The notes beneath the pieces are model-generated. The model did no database searches and had not been told where the DNA came from. It saw only the letters and a program-made list of their open reading frames with translations. A stretch of DNA of 64,000 nucleotides from the NCBI GenBank assembly GCA_031261505.1, contig JAISJN010000008.1, forward strand, positions 372,001 to 436,000, given 5' to 3'. The DNA is from Clostridioides sp. GTDB taxonomy: Bacteria; Bacillota; Clostridia; Peptostreptococcales; Peptostreptococcaceae. The position numbers and the translations under genes are program-made. This document shows, in pieces, positions 28,661 to 37,205 of the stretch (its first letter is position 1; every line of letters begins with the position of its first letter).

Positions 28661-29572
28661 TTATATATAGTAAGCCTTCACTGCATTATCATAAAATACT
28701 GCTTCCAATTCTTTTTCTGTAAATACGTCGGATTCCATGATGTAAGTGTATAGATCCTTGTAGTCAAACTTAGTCAATACAGCTGGACTGTCAGTTCCCC
28801 AGATAATTTTATCAGCACCTAATATATCTTTTGCCAGTTTTATAAACTTAAGAGATACTGGGAATGGATAATCCTCTGGAGCTGTGTTCCATGGTAGAGC
28901 TGAGAGGTCAATCCAAACGTTAGTGGCTTTTAAATAAGGAAGAGCTATCTTTAAAGCCTCTTCATCTTCCTTATGTGGCGCTAGTAGATGACAGATAACT
29001 ATGTTTAGATCTGGATATTTCTTTGCGATCCTAGCTACTGCTTCTATTTGGCAACTAGCCATCGATGGGCTGCCTATGTCTAGTACTAAAGTTGCATTTT
29101 CAACTTCGTTTATTCTTCTGTACAATCTATCCATGACTTCGCTATCTATTATGAAGTCGTCGTGGTATCCCATCATTCCCCCACCTATGCTTATTTCAAA
29201 TTTAAATATCTTTGAGTCAAAATCTACTATAAAATGTTCTAAAATCTTCAAAGCATCCTTACAAAATGGATCTAGAGTTACGGCAGCCTTGAATCTATCA
29301 CTGTGTTCCTTCGCTACTTCGTGTATGTATTCATTTTGAAATCCATATAGTATACCCTGAAGTAGTATCGCCTTTTCAACATTGTTGTCATCAAGTATCT
29401 TGAGCAGTGATTCAACCAAAAATTCCTTGTCACCATAGCCTTCTGGAACTACTTGCATTGTAGATCCGTCCGCCCATTTTCCAACGCCATTTCCTATTGC
29501 TCTAAATTCTCCTGCTCTTCCTAGTCCTGTTATGTGCTCAAATATATGAGCATGTGCATCGATAATTTTCAT
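28661..29572 (-). CDS. Amidohydrolase-family metal-dependent hydrolase
   Basis: TIM-barrel hydrolase of about 303 residues (amidohydrolase_2 type). The metal-binding HxH is in IIDAHAHIF at the N-terminus; a mid-barrel His occurs in VICHLLAPHK and the last catalytic Asp in IWGTDSPAV. Family members act as lactonases or decarboxylases; the substrate is unknown. ATG at 29572 is preferred over 29578 because GGAGA then has 6-8 bp spacing. As last gene of the uxaA operon it may open a sugar-acid lactone (inference). Confidence 0.75.
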   Translation of the reverse strand: MKIIDAHAHIFEHITGLGRAGEFRAIGNGVGKWADGSTMQVVPEGYGDKEFLVESLLKILDDNNVEKAILLQGILYGFQNEYIHEVAKEHSDRFKAAVTLDPFCKDALKILEHFIVDFDSKIFKFEISIGGGMMGYHDDFIIDSEVMDRLYRRINEVENATLVLDIGSPSMASCQIEAVARIAKKYPDLNIVICHLLAPHKEDEEALKIALPYLKATNVWIDLSALPWNTAPEDYPFPVSLKFIKLAKDILGADKIIWGTDSPAVLTKFDYKDLYTYIMESDVFTEKELEAVFYDNAVKAYYI

Positions 29573-29598
29573 TTTCATTCTCCTTTATAGTATATTTT

Positions 29599-30732
29599 TT
29601 ATAAAAATTCTTCACCATTTTCAACCTCTCCAAGCTTAGGAATCCTAGCTATAGAAGTGAGTACAAACGCTAATACGAATCCTGTGCCTATAGATATTAA
29701 AAATGATATAAAATTATTGCTCATAAATACTGGAAGTGTTGTCAAAGCTGGCAGTGCAAAGGCCGTTGCCTGTACGTGAAACGCCCCAGCTATCGAACTT
29801 CCTATCCCACCTGCTATACAGGCACACACCATTGGAACTTTAAGTGGAATGTTTACGCTAAAGAGTGCTGGTTCCGTTATTCCGAGGAGAGTTGTCAGAG
29901 ACGCTGAAATCGCAACGGATTTAAACTTCTTATTCTTAGCCTTTAGTGCAACTGCCAATGCTGCTCCGCCCTGGGCAAATATCGCCCCACCGAATAACGG
30001 TATCAATGTATCTGTTCCAGAAACTGCTATATTATTCAAAACTATTGGGAATAGTGCCCAATGCAGTCCGAATATGACCATTATCTGTTGAACCGCTCCC
30101 AGTAGTAGACCCGCTACCAATGGTGTAAAGCCGTATACCAATTCATAACCTTTTGCAAGATAACCACCTATAAATAAGCCTATTGGTCCAAATATCAAGA
30201 GAGTCAAAGGTACAACTACGATTATACAAACCGGCGGAGTAAGCATACCAACAAAGGTTTCTGGTATAATCTTCTTACACACCTTTTCCACGTACTTCGT
30301 AAAATACACAGCTAGGAGTATCGGTATTACCGATGCCGAGTATGAAACTGCCTTAATCGGTATGTTGAAGAATGTTATATCGCTTCCTAATTTCATAACT
30401 TCAGACATTGAAGGATGTAATAATATTGCAGCTATTACAACTGCTGTAAACGGTTCAACCTTAAATTTCTTAGCCGATGTAAATGCTAAAAATATCGGTA
30501 TGAAGTAGAAGAAGGCATCGCTCATAGCAGTTAATATGTCGTATGTCGTGCTTCCTTCAGATACAACCTTTGTAACCGTCAACAGAACTACAATTCCCTT
30601 TAGTATTCCTGCTGAAACCATCAAATTTATTATCGGTAAAAATACTGATGAAAGTAAGTCTATTACCGCATCTACCCCTTTTGATACAATAGATTTTTCC
30701 TTAGTTGTCGATTGTTCACCTACATTGCTCAT
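29599..30732 (-). CDS. PTS EIIC-type permease without EIIA/EIIB
   Basis: Polytopic protein of about 377 residues with around ten membrane segments and the glucose-superfamily EIIC signature GITEPALFSVNIPLK. No EIIB domain (no phosphorylatable Cys domain) or EIIA domain is fused, and none is encoded beside it. The frame opens at 30816 inside the previous gene; ATG at 30732 has AAAGGGG 9 bp upstream. Within this operon it is likely the uptake protein; whether it couples to phosphorylation is unclear. Confidence 0.8.
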   Translation of the reverse strand: MSNVGEQSTTKEKSIVSKGVDAVIDLLSSVFLPIINLMVSAGILKGIVVLLTVTKVVSEGSTTYDILTAMSDAFFYFIPIFLAFTSAKKFKVEPFTAVVIAAILLHPSMSEVMKLGSDITFFNIPIKAVSYSASVIPILLAVYFTKYVEKVCKKIIPETFVGMLTPPVCIIVVVPLTLLIFGPIGLFIGGYLAKGYELVYGFTPLVAGLLLGAVQQIMVIFGLHWALFPIVLNNIAVSGTDTLIPLFGGAIFAQGGAALAVALKAKNKKFKSVAISASLTTLLGITEPALFSVNIPLKVPMVCACIAGGIGSSIAGAFHVQATAFALPALTTLPVFMSNNFISFLISIGTGFVLAFVLTSIARIPKLGEVENGEEFL

Positions 30733-30746
30733 CAAAACACACCCCT

Positions 30747-31643
30747 TTATATTGAATTTTTTAATATATATTTCTTCAAGGATTCCACTCTTTCTATTTG
30801 CCTTAAGTCGAGCCATTCAGCTGGATAAAAACAATATTCAGTCATAGTTACCCCCATAGAATTCAAAAGGTACTTCATTGCTGGCATGAATGGAACCGAA
30901 ACTGTATACAACTCCATCAGCCTATCTATAAACCTCTTTTTCACTGTGATGCTCTCTAAATCTCCGTTTTTTATATCTATTGCCAGTCCCTTGCAAATCT
31001 CCGGCACGACGTTCGATAAGGCTCCAATACATCCGTCTCCACCAGATAATACCACTGATACAAAGTTATTATCGTAACCTGTGTAAATCTTGAAATCTTG
31101 GTGTTTTTCCTTTATCTTTACGATAAGATCTTCTGTATGTACAGCTGCGGGAACTGTATCTTTTAATCCGATAATATTGCTGTTTTCTTCTATTAACTTC
31201 AGTATCGTATCGCCCGATACGTCGTATCCCGTATTTTCAGGATAATTGTAGATATAAATATCTCCGTTTATTTCTTTTGCGATAGTATTATAGTATTCGT
31301 AGATACCTCTTGGCGAAGTCTGAATGTAATAAGGTCCTACTATCATCACAGCGTCAACTCCAAGTTCTACAGCTGTATTTGATATCCTTATAGTTTCATC
31401 CATGCTCATCCTACCTGTACCCGCAAATAGCTTCACCCTTTTATCTACATACTTAACTGCATCTTCTACTATCTCTAAAATCGTTTTCTCATCAAAGGCG
31501 TAGAACTCTCCCGAACTCCCTAAAATAACAATTCCATCTATTTCAGCCTTTATCAATCTCTCATATTCCCTGTGCATACCATCAAAGTCAACTGTACCAT
31601 CTAGATTAAGTGCAGTTAACATCGGACATAAATACTGTGCCAT
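30747..31643 (-). CDS. DapA-family aldolase/synthase (possible 2-keto-3-deoxy acid aldolase)
   Basis: Class I aldolase of the dihydrodipicolinate synthase/N-acetylneuraminate lyase superfamily, about 298 residues. Visible: GSSGEF loop, catalytic Tyr in YNYPENTGYDV and the Schiff-base Lys in IIGLKDTVPA. Location in a UxaA dehydratase operon, not in a lysine operon, favours cleavage of a 2-keto-3-deoxy sugar acid to pyruvate (inference). ATG at 31643, preceded by GGAGGGGG, is preferred over the upstream start at 31706. Confidence 0.8.
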   Translation of the reverse strand: MAQYLCPMLTALNLDGTVDFDGMHREYERLIKAEIDGIVILGSSGEFYAFDEKTILEIVEDAVKYVDKRVKLFAGTGRMSMDETIRISNTAVELGVDAVMIVGPYYIQTSPRGIYEYYNTIAKEINGDIYIYNYPENTGYDVSGDTILKLIEENSNIIGLKDTVPAAVHTEDLIVKIKEKHQDFKIYTGYDNNFVSVVLSGGDGCIGALSNVVPEICKGLAIDIKNGDLESITVKKRFIDRLMELYTVSVPFMPAMKYLLNSMGVTMTEYCFYPAEWLDLRQIERVESLKKYILKNSI

Positions 31644-31659
31644 GCTTCCCCCTCCTAAG

Positions 31660-32823
31660 TTACATATAATTGCAATACCTCGATATCGCCGTCTCAAAAT
31701 ATCCAAGCACCTCTGCCTTTACGAGTTCTCCACTGCTTACAGAAATTAGATATTCCATTAAATTGTTTACAAGTGTTTCTTCATCTATATCTCCGTATAT
31801 CATCGGACTCACATCAAAATCCATATTGTCTTTCATTTTTTCATAAGTATTTTTATTTGCCGTTAGTTTCATAACTGGTGCCACTGAATTTCCAGTAGGT
31901 GTACCCAGACCAGTAGTAAATAGTACAATCTGGCAACCCCCTGCGACTAATCCAGCTACAGACGCGGCGTCATTGCTAGGTGTATCCATAATTATTAGAC
32001 CATCTCCAGTATGCAATTCCTCTGCGTACTCGTACACTTCGTTTATAATACTGCTTCCGCCCTTATGGATACAACCAAGCGATTTTTCTTCTAGTGTTGT
32101 AAGCCCTCCTGCAATATTTCCAGGTGATGGATTTCCACTGCGTATCTCTTCTCCTACAAGAGCTAGCGATCTTTCGTAACGGTGTACGATTTCGTAGATT
32201 TTGTCACTTACTTGTTTTGTCCTACCTCGCCTCGCCAAGATATGTTCCGCACCTAAAAACTCAGTGGTTTCGCATAATACCGAAGTACTTCCCATTGAAA
32301 CTAATTTATCGCTTAATTTTCCTAGTAGTGGATTTGCACCGAGCCCCGAAGATGGATCGCTTCCACCGCAGTTTGTTCCGATTATTAATTCTGATATCGG
32401 AAATTCTTCTCTTTGAAGCTTACTTGCCTCTGCTACCATCTCCCTAGCATATCGGACACCCTTTTCAATCGTTTTAATAGTTCCGCCATCTTCCTGGATT
32501 ATCAATGTCTTCATCGGCTTGTTTGTCCTTTTTTCTATTTCTTCTTTTACCAAATCCATCTGACATCCCTCACATCCAAGTGATACGACAACTGTACCGT
32601 ACACATTTGGATTTGCGGCAAAACCTACTATGACATCCATTGTAAGTTTCATATCCGGTGGAACTTGAGAGCATCCATTTTGATTGTTGAAAGTCACCGC
32701 TCCCTCTACCTGTGATGCTATTATCCTCGTAGTGTCAGATGCACAACAACTAGTTGGAAGCACGAGTACATGATTTCTAATTCCCACCTTTCCATCTGGA
32801 CGCTTGTAACCATAAAATTTCAT
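31660..32823 (-). CDS. UxaA-family altronate/hexonate dehydratase, catalytic part
   Basis: Fe-dependent sugar-acid dehydratase large part (387 residues), with the family motifs CCASDTTRI, NNQNGCSQV, GTNCGGSDPSSGLGANPLLG and ETTEFLGAEH. Such enzymes dehydrate altronate, galactarate or related acids to 2-keto-3-deoxy products. The N-terminal SAF domain is supplied by the separate preceding gene. GGAGG precedes the ATG. Confidence 0.88.
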   Translation of the reverse strand: MKFYGYKRPDGKVGIRNHVLVLPTSCCASDTTRIIASQVEGAVTFNNQNGCSQVPPDMKLTMDVIVGFAANPNVYGTVVVSLGCEGCQMDLVKEEIEKRTNKPMKTLIIQEDGGTIKTIEKGVRYAREMVAEASKLQREEFPISELIIGTNCGGSDPSSGLGANPLLGKLSDKLVSMGSTSVLCETTEFLGAEHILARRGRTKQVSDKIYEIVHRYERSLALVGEEIRSGNPSPGNIAGGLTTLEEKSLGCIHKGGSSIINEVYEYAEELHTGDGLIIMDTPSNDAASVAGLVAGGCQIVLFTTGLGTPTGNSVAPVMKLTANKNTYEKMKDNMDFDVSPMIYGDIDEETLVNNLMEYLISVSSGELVKAEVLGYFETAISRYCNYM

Positions 32824-32854
32824 AATATTACCTCCAATCTTAATTTATCTCAAG

Positions 32855-33136
32855 TTATAAATTTTCTCTAACACTTGATACATTGTGAGTGTGAACGTGT
32901 TCTCCCGCTTTGATATCTCTGCTAGATTCTCCAATATGCTCCCCGTATTTTACGATTTTCTCACCGCATTTAATATCATTTCTAGCTAACTTGTGAAATA
33001 CTGGTATTTCTTCTAATGCTGTAATTTCTTCAACACTCCCATCCGATAATGAAAAAGATACTACTTCATCTTTTTTAATCTCGTCTATGCTCACTACGAC
33101 ATTGTCTAAATCGTCGATAATTTTGGCCCTACCCAT
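32855..33136 (-). CDS. SAF-domain small subunit of a UxaA-type dehydratase
   Basis: A 93-residue protein equivalent to the N-terminal SAF domain of UxaA/GarD: FHKLARNDIKCGEKIVKYGE then HIGESSRDIKAGEHVHTHNV. It pairs with the adjacent catalytic gene, 31 bp downstream. First gene of the operon, after a leader with a perfect palindrome. Confidence 0.85.
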   Translation of the reverse strand: MGRAKIIDDLDNVVVSIDEIKKDEVVSFSLSDGSVEEITALEEIPVFHKLARNDIKCGEKIVKYGEHIGESSRDIKAGEHVHTHNVSSVRENL

Positions 33137-33161
33137 ATATACTCCTCCTTTTTATGATTTG

Positions 33162-33181
33162 TAGTGTAAAGTTTTACACTA
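33162..33181. promoter_or_regulatory. Perfect palindrome, candidate operator of the uxaA operon
   Basis: TAGTGTAAAGTTTTACACTA is a perfect nine-base inverted repeat with a 2-bp centre, 25 bp upstream of the SAF gene start. It lies in the region shared with the divergent IclR gene, so IclR binding is a natural proposal; no consensus was assumed. Confidence 0.6.
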
Positions 33182-33307
33182 TTTTTATTTTTTAAATCAG
33201 ATTTTGGTTCTAATGTATTCGAATTTAGTCCTCAGTTCATTCGCATTTTATTCTTAGTTGGTTCGTATTTACAAACTCTATTTTTATTTACGAACTATCT
33301 TATACCT

Positions 33308-33336
33308 AAAATAGCATTTTTCTAATTATCTGTCAA
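33308..33336 (-). promoter_or_regulatory. Promoter of the uxaA operon
   Basis: TTGACA, 17 bp, TATTTT on the minus strand. The -35 is perfect. The transcript would have a leader of about 165 nt containing the palindrome at 33162-33181, so a repressor there would act as a roadblock rather than by blocking polymerase binding. Confidence 0.7.
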
Positions 33337-33439
33337 CAATAATTTTCATAAAAATTAAATTCTTTAAATTTGACTTAATTGAAATACAATATATTTTATG
33401 ATAGAATTGTTTTATTAAAAAAAATAAGGAGTGAGTATT

Positions 33440-34207
33440 TTGTCGACAAATGAGCATCGCCCAACAGCAAGGATTTTAGATATACTTGAAGCCTTGGCTG
33501 ATTCAAAGAATGGATATACCTTGACGGAGATCGCCAATGCTATCGGTGCTCCAAAGAGTAGTATTTTTCCTATAGTACATACACTACACGACCGTAGGTA
33601 TATATCATTTGACAACAATACTTCTAAGTATAGCATCGGAATTCTCACACATACAATTGGCTCTACCTTTTCAAAAAAAGATAATGTAGTAGCCTTTATC
33701 GACACAGAGATGAAGCATATTGTGGAAATCTCATCTGAAGCTTGTCAGATGGCTCTTCTCGATGGAAATGAAGTACTGTACACATCGAAGGTTGACTCAC
33801 CACAGCCGATTAGTTTAATTTCTGATGTCGGTAAAAAACTTCCTGCAAATTGTACTGCACTAGGCAAGGCTCTGCTATGTGATTTAGATAAAAACGAGCT
33901 TATTGGATTGTTTCCAAATGGCTTGGCGAAACTCACTGAGAACTCTATCACCGATATAGACGTATTGTACGAGCAACTACTAGAAATAAGGGATACTCAA
34001 ATTGCTAACGAGGTTGAAGAATCAACTGAATATTCAACTTGTTACGCTGTTCCTCTAAGAAAGAACAATAGGATAAATGCTGCCCTAAGCGTTACACTTC
34101 CTATATTTAGAGCTGATACTGAAAAGATCGATCTAATTAAAAATTTGCTGTTGGAAGCACAACAGAGGATACAATCTATAATGATTGAAAGAAATGAAGA
34201 AATATAA
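33440..34207 (+). CDS. IclR-family transcriptional regulator
   Basis: About 255 residues: N-terminal winged helix (about 8-70, with YTLTEIANAIGAPKSSIFPI) and a C-terminal IclR effector domain (ISDVGKKLPANCTALGKALL). The frame opens at GTG 33431, but TTG 33440 has GGAG 8 bp upstream and is preferred. It is divergent from the uxaA operon, so it probably controls it in response to a sugar acid or keto acid (inference). Confidence 0.88.
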   Translation: MSTNEHRPTARILDILEALADSKNGYTLTEIANAIGAPKSSIFPIVHTLHDRRYISFDNNTSKYSIGILTHTIGSTFSKKDNVVAFIDTEMKHIVEISSEACQMALLDGNEVLYTSKVDSPQPISLISDVGKKLPANCTALGKALLCDLDKNELIGLFPNGLAKLTENSITDIDVLYEQLLEIRDTQIANEVEESTEYSTCYAVPLRKNNRINAALSVTLPIFRADTEKIDLIKNLLLEAQQRIQSIMIERNEEI

Positions 34208-34209
34208 AA

Positions 34210-34250
34210 AAGAGCTGTTGCATTTAATTTTGCAACAGCCATTTTTTATT
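34210..34250. terminator. Bidirectional terminator between the IclR gene and murE
   Basis: GCTGTTGCA...TTGCAACAGC stem-loop with ATTTTTTATTTT on the plus strand and CTTTTTTATA on the minus strand, serving the convergent genes on both sides. Confidence 0.85.
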
Positions 34251-34345
34251 TTGTGATAACCTATTTTTTTACAACATCCTATTTTTTCAATAGCCTATTT
34301 TTTCACGCTCAACAGTTAATCTTTCATTTGTAATCATCTTACAAT

Positions 34346-35803
34346 TTACATATAACGGAGAGCTACTTCCTTATCGTCGAAATGATGTTTTGTTTCACCG
34401 ATAACCTGGTAATCCTCGTGTCCCTTACCAGCTATCAATATCACATCACCTTTTTCACCCATTTCAATAGCCTCTTTAATAGCCTCTTCCCTATCAACTA
34501 CAACATGATAGTTCTTCTTATCCACATCTACTCCACCTAATATATCAGCTATTATTGCATTAGGCTCTTCTGTTCTTGGATTGTCTGAAGTTATAAAACA
34601 TATATCTGAGTACTTCTGACCTATCTCACCCATGAGAGGTCTTTTCTCAGAATCCCTATCTCCACCACAGCCAAATACAGATATAAGTCTTCCCTTCACA
34701 AACTCTCTACCCGTTTTAAGTACATTTTCAAGCGCATCTGGAGTATGTGCATAATCGACTATAACGCTCATCTCCCTGTCATTTGGAACTGTCTCAAACC
34801 TTCCTGAAACCCCTCCAGTAAGTCTAAGTCCTTCTTTATACACGCTCTTGTCTATTCCCAGTTCATAGCAGGCTGCAATGACTGCAAGAGTATTGTAAAC
34901 AGTAAACATACCTGGAACGGGCACGAAGATAACCTCTTCAAATGTAGGAGTTACAAGTCTGTAGGAAACTCCCTCAGCATCTGATTTAATATCCCTAGCC
35001 ATGAAATCAGCCTTATTATCTACACCATAAGTATAACAAGGAGTCTTCAATCCCTTTATGTTTTCGTATATCTTTCTTCCGCCTTCATCATCTATGTTTA
35101 TAATATTTGCCTTAGTCGTCATATGGAACAATTTCTCTTTTGCCTCTCTATAATCGTCCATATCCTTGTGAAAATCTAGATGGTCTGGAGTTAAATTTGT
35201 AAATATACCAAGCTCAAATTCAGTCGCCAATACTCGGTTCAATGCCAAGGAATGAGACGATACCTCCATCGCACAATGGTCACATCCGTTTTTTAGCATG
35301 GTGTCAAAATAATGTTGTAGGTCTGGACTCTCTGGAGTGGTTCTGCTAGAGATTATCTCTTTATCACCGTCAAATATTTTTATAGTACCTATTAAGCCGA
35401 GTTTTTTATTCGCCCTAATTAATATCTCTTCTAAAAATGTAGTTATGCTAGTCTTTCCGTTCGTACCTGTAACACCTATCACACCTAATTTTCTAGATGG
35501 ATGCTCGTAAAAATTATCCGATATCCTAGCCATATCAGCTCTAGTATCCTCGACTTTCACAAATGTACATCCGTCGATATCGATATCTACATCTATATCA
35601 TCTTCCACTAAGAATGCCTTAGCACCCTTTTTCATTGCAGTCTCTATATATTTGTGCCCATCTGACTTAAATCCCTTAATACATACAAACAGTGAGTCCT
35701 CAGTTACATTTCTAGAGTCGTATTCTATACCTGTGATATCTATATTTTCATTTCCCTTTATATCTAAAATGTTTAAACCTTCGATTACGTTTTTTAATAA
35801 CAT
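34346..35803 (-). CDS. murE: UDP-MurNAc-tripeptide synthetase MurE (meso-diaminopimelate type)
   Basis: Mur ligase that adds the third residue of the peptidoglycan stem peptide. About 485 residues: ATP loop GVTGTNGKTS, TNLTPDHLDFH and the specificity motif DNPR (SDNPRTEEP), which selects meso-diaminopimelate rather than lysine. ATG at 35803 (GGAG 8 bp upstream) is preferred over the in-frame ATG at 35845. It lies alone, away from the dcw cluster, between two regulators. Confidence 0.95.
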   Translation of the reverse strand: MLLKNVIEGLNILDIKGNENIDITGIEYDSRNVTEDSLFVCIKGFKSDGHKYIETAMKKGAKAFLVEDDIDVDIDIDGCTFVKVEDTRADMARISDNFYEHPSRKLGVIGVTGTNGKTSITTFLEEILIRANKKLGLIGTIKIFDGDKEIISSRTTPESPDLQHYFDTMLKNGCDHCAMEVSSHSLALNRVLATEFELGIFTNLTPDHLDFHKDMDDYREAKEKLFHMTTKANIINIDDEGGRKIYENIKGLKTPCYTYGVDNKADFMARDIKSDAEGVSYRLVTPTFEEVIFVPVPGMFTVYNTLAVIAACYELGIDKSVYKEGLRLTGGVSGRFETVPNDREMSVIVDYAHTPDALENVLKTGREFVKGRLISVFGCGGDRDSEKRPLMGEIGQKYSDICFITSDNPRTEEPNAIIADILGGVDVDKKNYHVVVDREEAIKEAIEMGEKGDVILIAGKGHEDYQVIGETKHHFDDKEVALRYM

Positions 35804-36020
35804 ATCTTTTCTCCAATCTATAATAGAACTTCTTATTTTATTCAATTTCTGTATCAGTCCACGTATTATTATATGTTCAATTTTTTACTATGTAAATTGA
35901 TAATAATGCTTGATAATATGCAAAAAATGCTCTATTCTTATATTATGATCGAAGTTTGCGAATAGATACATTTTTATTCGTACATTCACAAATTTAAAAC
36001 TTCTATCTTGCGGAGGTTGT

Positions 36021-36902
36021 ATGAATTCAAATAAAAATAAAGGATACTTAAATGAAGATTTTAAGATTTTCTCTTTAAATGATAAGCGTGATATACAATT
36101 TGAATACCACCATCACGATTTCGATAAGATAATCATCTTTTTAGATGGCGATGTAAATTACTTTATAGAAGGTAGGCATTATAAATTAAAACCAAATGAT
36201 GTTTTATTTATAAGCAGCAATGAAATACACAAACCTGAGATAAATCCACAGGTCAATTACAGTAGAATAGCGATATGGGTGAATTCGGAATTTACACACC
36301 TTCACTATGAGAATTCAAGCGACATCCACGCTTGTTTCGACTCGGCATCAAAAGAAAAACAATATTTAATCTCGCTAGACGAATACAGGATGAATCTTGT
36401 AAAATCCTTGATAGAAAAAATTAGAATAGAAGAAAACAGCTCTAAATTAGGAGCTGATCTTATGCGAGATGCCTTGTTTATATCTCTCATGGTATCGCTC
36501 AACAGAGCCTATTTCGACAAGGATACATCTGAAAACCTCAAGCCAGAAGACAAAAACGAAGTGCTCATAGATGAACTTATAAAATACATCGAATCCAATC
36601 TCTCAAAGGATTTATCTATAGACAGGCTTTCAGCTGAATTTTACATAAGTAAGTACTATCTCATGAGGAAATTCAAGGAGTACACAGGTACTTCAATCCA
36701 TAACTACATCGTTCAAAAAAGGCTTATAATTTCTAAAAAATTTATCAGAAAAGGCTATATGATGAGTGAGGTATGTACTGTATCCGGATTCCACGATTAC
36801 TCCAGCTTCGTCCGAGCATTCAAGAAAAACTACGGTATATCTCCTACTGAGTACAAGAACGAAAATCTCTTGTTTGACGACGGGATGTCCGAGCATGAGT
36901 AA
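36021..36902 (+). CDS. AraC-family transcriptional regulator with cupin sensor
   Basis: A 293-residue protein: N-terminal cupin-like domain (EYHHHDFDKIIIFLDGDVNY), a helical linker and two C-terminal helix-turn-helix motifs (about 190-285: LSIDRLSAEFYISKYYLMRK and VCTVSGFHDYSSFVRAFKKN, ending GISPTEYK). Divergent from murE; the target is unknown. GGAGG is 7 bp before the ATG. Confidence 0.88.
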   Translation: MNSNKNKGYLNEDFKIFSLNDKRDIQFEYHHHDFDKIIIFLDGDVNYFIEGRHYKLKPNDVLFISSNEIHKPEINPQVNYSRIAIWVNSEFTHLHYENSSDIHACFDSASKEKQYLISLDEYRMNLVKSLIEKIRIEENSSKLGADLMRDALFISLMVSLNRAYFDKDTSENLKPEDKNEVLIDELIKYIESNLSKDLSIDRLSAEFYISKYYLMRKFKEYTGTSIHNYIVQKRLIISKKFIRKGYMMSEVCTVSGFHDYSSFVRAFKKNYGISPTEYKNENLLFDDGMSEHE

Positions 36903-36931
36903 CGAAATCATACTTAGCAAATATCTAGCTT

Positions 36932-36959
36932 GCTGGCTAATATTATTTAATTAGCCAGC
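36932..36959 (+). terminator. Hairpin after the AraC gene
   Basis: GCTGGCTAAT pairs perfectly with ATTAGCCAGC across an eight-nt loop, 30 bp after the stop. The T-run is poor, so terminator function is moderate inference. Confidence 0.5.
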
Positions 36960-36965
36960 TTGACA

Positions 36966-37150
36966 TTATCGCAATATTAAAAACAAAAAATTATCGAAAA
37001 AATGTAGTCCCATTGATAAAAATATTGATTCGCTCCTATAAGTTATAGCTCCTAGGGCAATTCCTAAAATGATAGTTATAGGTAATTTATAAATATCAAA
37101 AGTACTCACCAGCACAAGCACTCGCCAGCAATCCCATTTGAAATTATTTA
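36966..37150 (-). pseudogene. C-terminal remnant of a CPBP (CAAX/Abi) membrane protease
   Basis: An uninterrupted minus-strand frame without a start encodes KLPITIILGIALGAITYRSE followed by SIFLSMGLHFFDNFLFLILR and a stop. The pattern LG..LG..Y..S.SI..S...H...N is the C-terminal end of CPBP intramembrane proteases, whose motif 4 has the His and Asn. Only about 60 codons remain, directly downstream of the PFOR terminator, with no ribosome site. It is probably a gene remnant. Family assignment is from motif shape only. Confidence 0.5.
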
Positions 37151-37156
37151 GGGTAT

Positions 37157-37193
37157 AAAAAAACGCGACATAATTAAATGTCGCGTCTTTTTA
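37157..37193. terminator. Bidirectional terminator after PFOR
   Basis: CGCGACAT...ATGTCGCG stem with six-nt loop, flanked by seven A residues on one side and CTTTTTATTT on the other, so it works on both strands. It ends the PFOR transcript. Confidence 0.88.
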
Positions 37194-37205
37194 TTTGAGA
37201 AATAA

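Noticed and set aside
32843-32859. Exact 17-bp match ATTTATCTCAAGTTATA shared with 46747-46763, and its 12-bp core again at 24756
   Set aside because: A match of this length is not safely above chance in AT-rich DNA of this size, and two of the sites are ordinary gene ends.
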